Shown: piece by piece, positions 46,108 to 54,356 of the stretch
Layout of the letters: each line of letters opens with the position of its first letter
Position numbering within the stretch: the stretch's first letter is position 1
Source: Planctomycetaceae bacterium
GTDB lineage: Bacteria; Planctomycetota; Phycisphaerae; SM23-33
Direction: 5' to 3'
Assembly: GCA_039680605.1 (NCBI GenBank)
Contig: JBDKTA010000070.1
Location: 1 to 55,695 of the forward strand
DNA: 55,695 nt
The notes under the pieces: generated by a model
Databases searched by the model: none
What the model was told of the DNA's origin: nothing
Seen by the model: the letters and a program-made list of their open reading frames with translations, nothing else
Position numbers and translations under genes: made by a program

Positions 46108-47121
46108 TCACACCTCCGTTAGTTCTAGCTTCAATCGTTCGATCATCGCCTGCTTCTGCCGTGGGTGGAGGTCCGGCCCGGCGGCAGCCTTTGGCTTCTC
46201 TTCATCGCCCTCGTCGGGCGGTTCGGATTCTTCGTCGTAATCGGCCCATTTCAGGAAGGCGTCCAGCGTCGCCATTGCCGCCCGCGCCTCTTCGAGCTTT
46301 TCCTTGCGGACGCGGCGGCCGGCCTTGGCCTCTTCGGGCGGATCGGCGCTATCCAACACAACGGCATGGACCGCGCCTGTCCCGGCGGCCGGCAGCTTGC
46401 GCCGGCGTCGCTTGCGCTTCTCTTCGTCGTCGTCTTTGGTGCCCTCGGCGAACATGCCCACACACATGGCAACAGCCTGGTCTTGCTCGCGGCCCTCGTT
46501 GACCATGGCCGGGATGCAGCGGGCCATGAATGCCTCTTCGGTTTCGTCGTCGCCGGGCTTGACCTTGGCCTCGTCGGCAGCGGGCGCGGCGTCCTTGGCG
46601 GAGAGGTTAGCTGTAGCAGAATTCATACCCCAGATCACGTCACTCCACTCAAAAAGTTTCAGTTCTTTCAACTCCCTGATTGTCTTTTTCCCTTGTGCCG
46701 TGTCAACGCTTGAATACTCGGCAATGATCGGGTCGTAGCCAATCGAGGCTTCGTCAACCGCCCCCTCACGGATAAGGGTAAAGACTTCGCGCCCCGGCTG
46801 TGTGCCCAAGATGTATTGCGCCTTGACCCATAGGCCGCCAGTTGCGTCGGGATATTTCAGCAGCAGATCGGGTGGCAATTCAGCCCGGTTCAATTCGCGC
46901 ATTTCCAGCGTCTTGGCTACGACGTTGCGCACGCTCCTGCTATCGTGCTGATCGAGACCCTTTATCTTTAGGCCGCGTTCTTGGATGGTCTTGCTGAAAG
47001 CTCCATTCCAGATACGGTCATTTCCCTGGTCAATGTTGCCCATGACGGCGACGATCTTTTCAACGATGCCCTGCGCTTCGTCAATCGGCCCGATGTAGGA
47101 TGCAAATTGTTTGTGTTCCAT
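46108..47121 (-). CDS. HK97-type prohead protease with long acidic C-terminus
   Basis: 337 residues. His59 (LDQHDSR) and Ser126 (VDEASIGYDP) form the S78 peptidase catalytic pair, with GRIWNGAF-like wording before. The last 160 residues are charged and Lys/Arg/Glu-rich, possibly a scaffold. It cleaves the capsid delta domain during maturation. It is preceded by a hairpin-terminator leader (47141-47204). Confidence 0.9.
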   Translation of the reverse strand: MEHKQFASYIGPIDEAQGIVEKIVAVMGNIDQGNDRIWNGAFSKTIQERGLKIKGLDQHDSRSVRNVVAKTLEMRELNRAELPPDLLLKYPDATGGLWVKAQYILGTQPGREVFTLIREGAVDEASIGYDPIIAEYSSVDTAQGKKTIRELKELKLFEWSDVIWGMNSATANLSAKDAAPAADEAKVKPGDDETEEAFMARCIPAMVNEGREQDQAVAMCVGMFAEGTKDDDEEKRKRRRRKLPAAGTGAVHAVVLDSADPPEEAKAGRRVRKEKLEEARAAMATLDAFLKWADYDEESEPPDEGDEEKPKAAAGPDLHPRQKQAMIERLKLELTEV

Positions 47122-47128
47122 GCTTACC

Positions 47129-47204
47129 CCCTAAACGCAAAACGCCAGCCCTGGGCCGTCTTGCGACTGGCTCAAATGGCTGGCGTTCCGTGTGGACTGC
47201 CGTT
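47129..47204 (-). terminator. Hairpin-terminator module 2 in front of the protease gene
   Basis: Leftward RNA: AACGGCAGTCC-ACAC-GGAACGCC (47204-47182) forms one hairpin. AACGCCAGCC (47187-47178) pairs with GGCTGGCGTT (47150-47141), followed by TTGCGTTT, as the terminator. The two structures share AACGCC and exclude each other, as in attenuators. The module starts about 7 bases after the predicted transcription start of the promoter at 47218. Confidence 0.75.
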
Positions 47205-47217
47205 ATACGTCTAGTGT

Positions 47218-47252
47218 ATTATACTGTGCCGGGCGGTTGCCCCTTTGCCGTT
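47218..47252 (-). promoter_or_regulatory. Late repeat-type promoter, copy 2
   Basis: Minus strand: AACGGCAAAGGGGCAACCGC (47252-47233), 9 bases, TATAAT (47223-47218). The same 20-mer stands at 30703 and 54677. It encodes TAKGQPPGTV, the C-terminus of the small gene at 47219, whose stop lies in the TATAAT. It drives protease and capsid genes. Confidence 0.78.
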
Positions 47253-47362
47253 TTTCGCAGCTCCGCCGTCCGTGGCGATATGCCCAGCTCGCGCTCAAGT
47301 GCATCGACCAGCATGAGCAGCGCCTGGCGCACGGCAACCCAGAACTCGCGGCCTGGGGTCAT
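47219..47362 (-). CDS. Small protein ending in the late-promoter repeat
   Basis: 47 residues (PGREFWVAVRQALLMLVDALERELG ...). Its last residues TAKGQPPGTV are encoded by the repeated promoter element; the gene at 54663 ends the same way (TAKGQPPNVP). Start in ATGA overlap. Function unknown. Confidence 0.55.
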   Translation of the reverse strand: MTPGREFWVAVRQALLMLVDALERELGISPRTAELRKTAKGQPPGTV

Positions 47363-47577
47363 TTCCCTAGCTCCAAGATGGTCACGGTTGCGATGCTGCT
47401 GCCCTTGAATAGCTGTTCCCATTGCGCCTTGAGTTCTTGCAGCTCACCACACGACAACGGACCCTCTACCACAATCCCGGCCTCGCTGAAATCGCCTAGC
47501 GGGATAAAGTCACCGTCGGCATCTGGCGCGCCGGCCAGCGTGGTGAGCGTAATGTTGCCGGTAGATTGGATGGTCAT
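47359..47577 (-). CDS. Hypothetical small protein
   Basis: 72 residues, mixed (TIQSTGNITLTTLAGAPDADGDFIPLGDF ... FKGSSIATVTILEL). Both ends in ATGA overlap. Could be a small head protein; no family recognised. Confidence 0.5.
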   Translation of the reverse strand: MTIQSTGNITLTTLAGAPDADGDFIPLGDFSEAGIVVEGPLSCGELQELKAQWEQLFKGSSIATVTILELGK

Positions 47578-47738
47578 TTCGTCTCACTCGGCCCGACAAC
47601 CGGCCCCGACTTGACGTCGATCTCGACCGTGACCGGATGGCCGCACGTCCGGCAGTTGACGGTCGCGGTGTAGGTCTGGTAGCTCTGCGGCAGCAGAACG
47701 TCAACCCAGCCTTGACAATTCGGACAGCGGACTTTCAT
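47574..47738 (-). CDS. Zinc-ribbon mini-protein
   Basis: 54 residues with CPNCQGW (near 5) and CRTCG (near 29), one zinc site. ATGA overlaps at both ends. Function unknown. Confidence 0.55.
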   Translation of the reverse strand: MKVRCPNCQGWVDVLLPQSYQTYTATVNCRTCGHPVTVEIDVKSGPVVGPSETK

Positions 47739-48076
47739 GCCGGCGCTCCTTCTTGCCAACTGGCGGGCACCGATAGGCCCCGCCCATTCAAGAACTCAAC
47801 AATAAACGGGTCAGGGCCGGCGGTGCGCGCAAACCGTACTGCAAGCGTGTCGGTTTCAGGGCCATAGCCCAGGCCCCATATACCGGGCACGCCCGCCAGG
47901 AACGAAACGCCGATCTCTTCCGTTGTGTATTCTGTCGGCGGCGGGGTAGCTGTCCAGTCCATCTTTTCCATTAGCACGTTGTTTTGGTGAACTTGTATAA
48001 CCACCGTCTTGCGCGTTACCTTGAATCCAAGCACCCGCGCCAATGCCAGCACGCGGTTGTCTGTCCACGTTTTCAT
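47735..48076 (-). CDS. Hypothetical protein
   Basis: 113 residues (TWTDNRVLALARVLGFKVTRKTVVIQVHQ ... EEIGVSFLAGVPGIWGLGYGPETD). GAAAGGGGAGAAC precedes ATG 48076. No family recognised. Confidence 0.5.
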   Translation of the reverse strand: MKTWTDNRVLALARVLGFKVTRKTVVIQVHQNNVLMEKMDWTATPPPTEYTTEEIGVSFLAGVPGIWGLGYGPETDTLAVRFARTAGPDPFIVEFLNGRGLSVPASWQEGAPA

Positions 48077-48087
48077 GTTCTCCCCTT

Positions 48088-48207
48088 TCAATTCAGCGTA
48101 ATGGTTATCCACTCAGGCCACCACGGCGCCTTGACATATTGCACCGGCACCGGACCTTCGTTTGTGCGCAGCCCGAACCATTCTACAAGGCCATACCAGA
48201 CGTTCAT
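48088..48207 (-). CDS. Small Trp-rich peptide
   Basis: 39 residues (NVWYGLVEWFGLRTNEGPV, then KAPWWPEWITITLN) with six Trp. GAAAGGAGAGTCA precedes ATG 48207. It fills the gap between the gp10-like and the next gene. Could be membrane-active; function unknown. Confidence 0.55.
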   Translation of the reverse strand: MNVWYGLVEWFGLRTNEGPVPVQYVKAPWWPEWITITLN

Positions 48208-48218
48208 TGACTCTCCTT

Positions 48219-48698
48219 TCACTTTGCCACGATCTTGACCACGAAATCTTCTAGCTTGTCCTTGATCGCGCTTTCGTTCTTCTCAAAGGCCGGTTGCAGG
48301 TATGGCTGCGCCCGCGTGCCCTTGATGCCGATGGCCCACCAGACCTCGGCCTCGTTTGCGCCATGCCGGCGCGCCCAGCCCTCCAGCGCCCGGAACGGTG
48401 GCCAGTGTGGCTTCGATCCCGTCTCAACCGCAGCGGCATACTTCACATTCGAGCCGACGACGCCCTTGACGCCGCTGCCAATAACGCCCCTTTCGACCCG
48501 TGGTGTGATGCTGGCTCTCAGCCGCCCAGTGTCCACCGGGGCTAGAATCTTGGCGTCGCGCTCTACCATCAGCGTACAGGTGCGCATTGTCTCTACCAAC
48601 GGCGAGCCTTCCAAGTCGCGGGCTACTTGCTCCATCTTGGCTTGGGTTTCCTTTAGGCCCTTTATTTCTAGCCGGGTCGCTTCGTCAAGCCTGGGCAT
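48219..48698 (-). CDS. HK97 gp10-like protein
   Basis: 159 residues: TRLEIKGLKETQAKMEQVARDLEG at the start and ILAPVDTGRLRASITPRVE (about 51-69), then VGSNVKYAAAVETGSKPHWPPF. This is the gp10/tail-component pattern, normally next to the connector and tail terminator. Here it lies directly after the portal gene, far from the tail genes. It overlaps the portal by 14 bases. Confidence 0.82.
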   Translation of the reverse strand: MPRLDEATRLEIKGLKETQAKMEQVARDLEGSPLVETMRTCTLMVERDAKILAPVDTGRLRASITPRVERGVIGSGVKGVVGSNVKYAAAVETGSKPHWPPFRALEGWARRHGANEAEVWWAIGIKGTRAQPYLQPAFEKNESAIKDKLEDFVVKIVAK

Positions 48699-50943
48699 CG
48701 TCCATCACCGGCAGAATAGTACAGCGGCAATTGCACACCTCTTCAGCCGGTGCGTTCATGTCGCCTGGGTATTCCATGTCATAGCCGCCAACCCGAAACG
48801 GCTCGCCTACTTCGACGACCTGCCCATTGGCTGCGCCGTGGCTATCGCGTTGCCTGCCGTCTATCGCGGTTAGCCATTCTTTGCGCTTGACGCCCCAGCC
48901 CTTGTAGATGGCATTGCTGCCGTATGCTGAGCTGCGGATGGTTTCCGTTCGGGCGATCACCTCTCGTCTATAGGCCGGCATACGTTCTTTGTACCAGGCG
49001 AAATCTTCCGGCGATAGGCTGCCATTCATCCATTGCTCAAACATCTTGTCCAGGTTGTCGGTCATTTCGTCGATTGACCAGCCCTCGGTCATGCCCTGCT
49101 GTAGCATAGAGCGGACCGATCCTTCTGTCGTCTCGGCTATCTTTTGCGCGAACGGGATCAAGTAGGTGTCGAAAAATGCCTCAGAAAACAGATTACGCAC
49201 GTCAAACGATATGCCGAATGCGGCATTCAGCATTTGCCCTTGGTCGGTAACAATCGCCTCAATCAGCGGCCAAAACTGCTTGCGCCAGTTCTCTTGGCTA
49301 TCCCCGGCGATGTAGGCCAGGATCATGTCCAGCAGCTCGCCATAGTTCAGCGTCGCCTTGCGCGCCTTGCTCTTGCCCTTGGCGTCCGCGACCAGGGCCA
49401 GGATAGCGCGGCGGTCATCCTCGAAAGCCTGGACGGCCGCCTCGCTGAACTTGGGCTCCCAACGGCGGGCGATGTTGTCTTGCTGTTTCCAGAGTAGGGC
49501 TTTTTGGTCGGGGGTCAGGGTGGATTTGGTTTCGGCGGGCGCGGTCGCCTTCCCCTCCGCCTCTTCGCCCTCGCTCTCCGTTATCGTTTCTTGCCCGGTC
49601 GGCTCCGCCTCTTCGGCCTGGGTCGTGCGTGCCGGGATGGCGGCTTGGCGCTGTCCGGCACCTAGCAGCGACGTTACCGGCACGGAGTTGAAGGGCAAGA
49701 ACCCCACGTCATCACCGGGGAATCTGTCGGCCAATTCTACGCCAACCGTCTTGGCGGCGACTGTCCAGGGCATACCACGATCCCATGCTTCGCATATACT
49801 GGTCATCAGTTTCGGGGTGTCTTTGCGCAAGGCCGGCACATTGGCAAAGTCAAACTCCACAAACGAGCCGGCGACGGTGGGTAGCTTGCTCTGGTACTCT
49901 GTCTCGAATAGGCCCATTTCGGGAACCATCGTATCTTCCCAGAATGCCTTGCGCGCCTCTTCGTAGTTGCTGAACGTGCTGCGCTCCATGCCGTACCGGG
50001 TGCTAATCAGCACGGCCGGCACGCCGAACGGAGCGACCATGCGCGATTCGTCGCGGCTGTCGATGTTCTCAAAGCCCATCTCGTTGAACGCCAGGCCCAC
50101 CCGCTGGTACTTGCCGCCCTGGTCCAGCACGGCGGTATCTGACCAGTTCTCATAGCCGCCGTAAACCTCCATCCAACGCTCGCGGGCACTGGCCACTTCG
50201 TCGTTGGTCATGGGCACGTCAAACGACAGCACGCCGGGGATCATCGCGCCATGCTCAAAAAAGAGCTTGAGAAACTTGGTCGCGGCGTTGTCTACGTCGG
50301 CAGACCAGGCCATCGGGCTGATAGGCGACAGGCCCCAGCCCAGCCCTTCCAGCGGGTCGCCGGGGTTGGGCAAGCGGACGTGGATCATGTCTTGGGGCAG
50401 GATCGGGAAAGCGTCAACCCATGACTTGCCCTCGGGTGTGTAGAGGTAGCCCTTGAGCGTGTTGCGCGGCCCCGGCACAATGGCGACGCGATCCGGCCGT
50501 AGGGCATACAGCGACGTGGGCGCGCCGTCCTTGCGAACCTTGTTGTCGACGTAGACAAATGAGTTGCCGATCAGGTTCAGGAATACGGTGTTGAGCATCT
50601 GAAACTCTGACCAGGCCATGAACTCGTTTGGCTGCCGGCACAGCGCGGCGAGGGGTGCGGCATCGGGCAGCGTGATGTGTTCGTCACGGTTGCCAGCGTA
50701 GGCGCGCAGAGGTGCGACACAAGCGGCGCGGGCCTTATACATGATTGCGCTGTAGATGATCGCGTTTTGCTCAAAGCCTTCCTGTACATAGGCTTCGGCG
50801 TTGACGATCGACCACTGCGGTTGACCGGAACGCCACGACGGCCAGTAGAACGGCGCTTGCTTGCGCTCGATTGCCGGCCAGCCGTGGCGGTAGTAGGCGA
50901 CTGCCTTTCTCAGGCGCTCGATTGCTGATGGTTTGTTAGCCAA
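48685..50943 (-). CDS. Portal protein fused to a MuF-like head morphogenesis domain
   Basis: 752 residues. Residues 1-430 are a portal (WSEFQMLNTVFLNLIGNSFVY, VRLPNPGDPLEGLGWGLSPI, FFEHGAMIPGVL, ISTRYGMERSTFSNYEEARKAFWEDTMVPE). After an acidic linker, residues about 480-752 resemble the minor head/MuF family, ending in ARTETIRSSAYGSNAIYKGWGVKRKEW, DGRQRDSHGAANGQ and CNCRCTILPV. In most phages these are two genes. TTG 50943 follows GGGGGG by six bases. It forms the DNA channel of the capsid. Confidence 0.88.
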   Translation of the reverse strand: MANKPSAIERLRKAVAYYRHGWPAIERKQAPFYWPSWRSGQPQWSIVNAEAYVQEGFEQNAIIYSAIMYKARAACVAPLRAYAGNRDEHITLPDAAPLAALCRQPNEFMAWSEFQMLNTVFLNLIGNSFVYVDNKVRKDGAPTSLYALRPDRVAIVPGPRNTLKGYLYTPEGKSWVDAFPILPQDMIHVRLPNPGDPLEGLGWGLSPISPMAWSADVDNAATKFLKLFFEHGAMIPGVLSFDVPMTNDEVASARERWMEVYGGYENWSDTAVLDQGGKYQRVGLAFNEMGFENIDSRDESRMVAPFGVPAVLISTRYGMERSTFSNYEEARKAFWEDTMVPEMGLFETEYQSKLPTVAGSFVEFDFANVPALRKDTPKLMTSICEAWDRGMPWTVAAKTVGVELADRFPGDDVGFLPFNSVPVTSLLGAGQRQAAIPARTTQAEEAEPTGQETITESEGEEAEGKATAPAETKSTLTPDQKALLWKQQDNIARRWEPKFSEAAVQAFEDDRRAILALVADAKGKSKARKATLNYGELLDMILAYIAGDSQENWRKQFWPLIEAIVTDQGQMLNAAFGISFDVRNLFSEAFFDTYLIPFAQKIAETTEGSVRSMLQQGMTEGWSIDEMTDNLDKMFEQWMNGSLSPEDFAWYKERMPAYRREVIARTETIRSSAYGSNAIYKGWGVKRKEWLTAIDGRQRDSHGAANGQVVEVGEPFRVGGYDMEYPGDMNAPAEEVCNCRCTILPVMDDAQA

Positions 50944-52243
50944 CGAATACCCCCCTTGGCCCGTCCAGGTACATTACCGCATACCGCATAGCATCCATGC
51001 CGTGATCGTTCTCTTTGATTGGAGCCTCTTTCACTATGCGGCCCGACGGGTCTTTGGGCCAGACATAGCCGGTGAACTCATCTTCTGTGCAAGTCGGGCG
51101 CTTGTCGTGCTCTAGGTTTGGGTCGTATTCAACCGACGAACCGCGCATCAAGAACAAGCGCGGCTTGCCGTCATTTGCAATTTTCAGGCGCGATTGGACG
51201 GCCTGGATGCCCGGCGATACGTCCTTCTTTGCCGGCCTGGTTGTCACGCCGTACTTTTCCAATGTGGCCCTGTCCTCTGCGTCGTGATCTGCAACCGTCG
51301 CCTCGATCTTTTCCCCCTCGCTCAGCCTGACAATGTGCCGGGCGTGATCCTCTACCAGCTTGCGGGTGTGGTAAATCTCCCGGTAACGGTATGCCCGCCC
51401 GTCGCCGTCCATCGCCCACCACTGGCAGACAAAAGCGTTGGTGTACCCAAAATCTATCGCCCTGATTCGCCGCCATTCCGCCGGGATGTCAAACCTGTCA
51501 ACAACATGGATCGCCTGGTCGAATGTGTCATAGACCGCGCCCTCAGCTTGTATCCATTGGCCCAACGCCAGCCGCTTGTGCAAAACGCCGGTCAGCCCGG
51601 CCAATGTCTCGCTGTACGACGCCGGGTTGTGCCAGTTGTCGGTAGCGGAGCTGTAATAGACCTTCGCCCCGCCGCCGCTGATAAGCCGTTTGTAAATCCA
51701 ATGCGTCGGCGAGTCCGGGTTGGTGGTCAGCACGATCTGGAGCCACGGCGCCGCCTTGCCGCGCATACGGGTCAGGATTTCGTTATAGTCATCCTCAACA
51801 AAGCGGGTCGCCTCTTCCATCCATACGATGTCAAGCGCCCCGTCTTGCCCGATGCTCCTGATTTGCTCCCGCTGCTGTTCGTCGGCCATGCCGCCATAGG
51901 CCAGGATCGAGCCGTTGTCATACTCGAATCGGTGCTTGCTCGGGTAGTGCCGGACCTGCGGGTCGCGGCCTATCACCGCCCGGTCCATGAAAAGGACCGT
52001 GCTGTTGGTCATCGAGTCGCGGGTCTTGCGGAGCATCAGGCCCATCGCGCCGGGATAGCGTTTCATGTAGCCGTGCAGCTTCTCGGCCGCCAGCCGTGAT
52101 TTGCCGCCGCCCGCGCTGCCGGTAAACAGCACAACCGGCGAGGTGTCCCGCCACGGCTCGACCTGCCAGGACAGCGGGTTGAATCTGGCTATGATTTTGG
52201 TGTTAAGGTTCTGTCGGCCAATCGTCGGGCGAGATGCTAACAT
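50936..52243 (-). CDS. Terminase large subunit
   Basis: 435 residues: Walker A TGSAGGGKS (41-49), Walker B LDIVWMEEATRF (137-148), motif III VLTTNPDSPTHW, and the RNase H-like nuclease with AIDFGYTNAF, VADHDAEDRA and DHGMDAMRYA. It packages and cuts concatemeric DNA. ATG 52243 overlaps the small subunit by 41 bases. Confidence 0.95.
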   Translation of the reverse strand: MLASRPTIGRQNLNTKIIARFNPLSWQVEPWRDTSPVVLFTGSAGGGKSRLAAEKLHGYMKRYPGAMGLMLRKTRDSMTNSTVLFMDRAVIGRDPQVRHYPSKHRFEYDNGSILAYGGMADEQQREQIRSIGQDGALDIVWMEEATRFVEDDYNEILTRMRGKAAPWLQIVLTTNPDSPTHWIYKRLISGGGAKVYYSSATDNWHNPASYSETLAGLTGVLHKRLALGQWIQAEGAVYDTFDQAIHVVDRFDIPAEWRRIRAIDFGYTNAFVCQWWAMDGDGRAYRYREIYHTRKLVEDHARHIVRLSEGEKIEATVADHDAEDRATLEKYGVTTRPAKKDVSPGIQAVQSRLKIANDGKPRLFLMRGSSVEYDPNLEHDKRPTCTEDEFTGYVWPKDPSGRIVKEAPIKENDHGMDAMRYAVMYLDGPRGVFVG

Positions 52244-52532
52244 AGCCCTTGACCGCCATTTCTACCGGCCCGCCGTCCGGCCCGCTGATTTCCTTGCGCT
52301 CGATTGGCAAGCCGACAAGATAATTCAGGATCAGCTTTGCCCATGCCACGTCGCCGGATTGCGCCCTGGACAATCCGGTATTGAAGAGCTTATCTAGCTC
52401 TTCGTCTGTCATGATGTTTGCAAGGCGGGCGATGCACCGCTCTTCAACGGAACGCCGCGGGCGGCCGCCATTGTTGCCCTTGGCCGCCTGGTTGCCCTTA
52501 CCAAATCGCCCGTTTTGTTCCCGTTCGCTCAC
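52203..52532 (-). CDS. Terminase small subunit
   Basis: 109 residues (EREQNGRFGKGNQAAKGNNGGRPRRSVEERCIARLANIMTDEELDKLFNTGLSRAQSGD), the pattern of small terminase subunits that recognise pac/cos DNA. It starts at GTG 52532 and overlaps the large subunit. Assignment by pattern and place. Confidence 0.72.
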   Translation of the reverse strand: MSEREQNGRFGKGNQAAKGNNGGRPRRSVEERCIARLANIMTDEELDKLFNTGLSRAQSGDVAWAKLILNYLVGLPIERKEISGPDGGPVEMAVKGYVSISPDDWPTEP

Positions 52533-52565
52533 CGTGTTATTCCCGTGTTATCTCGGCTCCCCTCT

Positions 52566-52603
52566 GCCGGGCCGGATGCAGGAGAGAGAACACCCGGCCC
52601 GGC
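52566..52603. other. 10-bp GC hairpin upstream of the terminase genes
   Basis: GCCGGGCCGG (52566-52575) pairs perfectly with CCGGCCCGGC (52594-52603), loop 18. No T-run leftward. It lies in the only gap (52533-52643) of this region, next to the small terminase gene, so a packaging site or mRNA end are both possible. Confidence 0.6.
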
Positions 52604-52643
52604 TCTGAAAGGGAGGAACGATGCGCCGCCCCCGCTGCGGCCT

Positions 52644-52883
52644 TCATTCTGCGCTCGCGTTCGTCTGGTCAGCGCAGGTGATGGTTATTGTTGTGTCGTG
52701 TGGCGGCTGGCAGGTCGGCTCTCCGATCCACCATGTGCCACCGTAGGGCCACCACTGTTTGGCCTCCAATGCCGCTACCCGCTCTTCCAGCGCCTTGATG
52801 CGCTTGAGCAAGTACTTGACTTTGAGCTTCTTTTTCACGGCCTTACCCCCGACGATGTAGCAATCTGCCATGTCGCCTCTCAT
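52644..52883 (-). CDS. Small protein with basic coiled coil
   Basis: 79 residues. KKKLKVKYLLKRIKALEERVAALEAK (about 16-41) is a basic coiled coil, then a Trp/Gly segment (WWPYGGTWWIGEP). ATG 52883 overlaps the upstream stop. Function unknown. Confidence 0.5.
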   Translation of the reverse strand: MRGDMADCYIVGGKAVKKKLKVKYLLKRIKALEERVAALEAKQWWPYGGTWWIGEPTCQPPHDTTITITCADQTNASAE

Positions 52884-53152
52884 TTCGGCACCCAAAACGC
52901 CGTGGCTCTGCGCTTGGTCGTCGTATCCATCCGTTGGGCACATTCCAACTGTCCGGCCTTGACCATCTCAGCCAATAACCTCTCTGCAAAGTTGCGGCTC
53001 ACCCGCCGCCGCTCGGCAAACTGGGTGATGGTGAACTCGTGAGCGGCTATCGGCGGCGGGATGTCTGCCAGCCTGGCCGCCGCGTCAATCGCCTCTGCCC
53101 TGGCCAGCAAATCTTCGGCGGTCACATTGCCAAACGGCCTCACTTCGTCCAT
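52880..53152 (-). CDS. Winged-helix DNA-binding protein
   Basis: 90 residues. FTITQFAERRRVSRNFAERLLAEMVKAGQLE (about 40-70) is a helix-turn-helix with wing. It may regulate the late operon or act as a DNA-binding partner of the terminase. Start overlaps the phosphoesterase gene by 13 bases. Confidence 0.6.
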   Translation of the reverse strand: MDEVRPFGNVTAEDLLARAEAIDAAARLADIPPPIAAHEFTITQFAERRRVSRNFAERLLAEMVKAGQLECAQRMDTTTKRRATAFWVPK

Positions 53153-53964
53153 GCTACCCTGTTTCTCGGCCTGAAGCGCAGCTCGTATGGCGTCCAGGTC
53201 CCGTCCTTGCAAAACAGCCGCAGCCCGCCCGGCGGCTCGACCTTTGGCGTGTGCAGCTTGCCGTTGACCCACGCCGTCGGCAATTGCCAAGCTGGGCAGA
53301 AATGGCAATAAAGCGACTCAAAGAAGCCTCGTGCCCGGATGTGGACATGGTGAAAGATGGCGACGTGTGGCGGCGGAGTGCCTATCTTGGCATATTCGAT
53401 CCATAGGTATTCGGCCTCTCTGGCGGCCCCGCTGTCCACCTTCGACGGGATGCGGCTCACGGTGCCCGGCGCGTGCTTCTCCTGGATGCGAACCCCGTCT
53501 ATCTCGTCGGTCCAGATCCACCACGAGAACTGCTGCCCGTTGCGAACCACCGGCCAGCCCCGCTCTGCCAGCGTCTCGGCGTACCGTTCGTCTCCGTTGG
53601 AGGCCGGCCCGTCGTGCGCCGGCGTCCCTCGCAGAAACACCGCGCCGTCAAGCACCGGCCTGGCAACCGCCAATGCCTGGTACACCGCCCGATCCTGGTC
53701 GTGCTCGTTTTTGGCCCATAACTGCGTTGTGCCGTGGTGATCTCCGTCGCGCAGGTCGCCGCCGAATACGGCAAGCACGGGACAACCGAGCTTTTCCTTC
53801 AGTCGCGCAGTGTCTGCCCAGAACGCGCACCAGCACTCCCAGAACCACAGCATCTCTTTCGGCGGCTGATACGTGCCGCCATCGTCCAGGCGCACAATTG
53901 GCGGGCACAGGGCAAGCGTCGATCCGACGTGCAGATCGCCGACGTGTACGGTTAGCGTTGCCAT
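53140..53964 (-). CDS. Metallophosphoesterase (calcineurin-like)
   Basis: 274 residues with the metal-site motifs GDLHVGS (residues 8-14), FGGDLRDGDHHG (about 66-77), RGTPAHDG (about 110-117) and FHHVHI (about 218-223). They cleave phosphoester bonds in nucleotides, DNA ends or lipids. ATG 53964 begins the fold. A 113-base gap (53965-54077) upstream holds nothing I recognise. Confidence 0.82.
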   Translation of the reverse strand: MATLTVHVGDLHVGSTLALCPPIVRLDDGGTYQPPKEMLWFWECWCAFWADTARLKEKLGCPVLAVFGGDLRDGDHHGTTQLWAKNEHDQDRAVYQALAVARPVLDGAVFLRGTPAHDGPASNGDERYAETLAERGWPVVRNGQQFSWWIWTDEIDGVRIQEKHAPGTVSRIPSKVDSGAAREAEYLWIEYAKIGTPPPHVAIFHHVHIRARGFFESLYCHFCPAWQLPTAWVNGKLHTPKVEPPGGLRLFCKDGTWTPYELRFRPRNRVAWTK

Positions 53965-54077
53965 ATCGGCGCGGCCTGAATGCGGCGAGCTGTCATATTG
54001 CCCGATCTCCGGGCGTGCGTCTCGGCAACCCGGCACAAGGCCGGCTCAGGTCGCGCCGGTTGGTTTTCGCCATGCTG

Positions 54078-54356
54078 TTAAGGTGCGGCTGCCCTGCGTT
54101 GCTTTGCCATGATGCACGGCCGCCCGGCAACCTCTTTCTCGTGCTCTGTCATGGTCTCTTGCATAGACGCGAGCCGGGTATTGCCGTTGGTCTGTAGTTG
54201 CTCCATCCGCGCCAGAATCTTGGCTATCTCAAGCAGTGACCCGTTGACCTTTTCGGTCCACTTGTCGAGCTGCTTATTCCAGATGACAAGCAGGGCGATG
54301 ATCACGCCCGCGACGGGCATCTGGGTGAACAGCGCCTCCCACATCGCCTCGGTCAT
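54078..54356 (-). CDS. Single-span membrane protein, XhlA/holin-partner-like
   Basis: 92 residues: one hydrophobic segment (VAGVIIALLVIWN, about 15-27), then a coiled coil (LLEIAKILARMEQLQTNGNTRLASMQETM). This is the layout of holin-associated proteins. It overlaps the next membrane protein by ATGA. Confidence 0.6.
   Translation of the reverse strand: MTEAMWEALFTQMPVAGVIIALLVIWNKQLDKWTEKVNGSLLEIAKILARMEQLQTNGNTRLASMQETMTEHEKEVAGRPCIMAKQRRAAAP

Noticed and set aside
47219-47262. The 20-mer as only a conserved C-terminal peptide (TAKGQPP)
   Set aside because: The third copy (30703-30722) lies after a stop codon yet is identical in bases with the same spacing to its TATAAT-like box, so selection acts on DNA.
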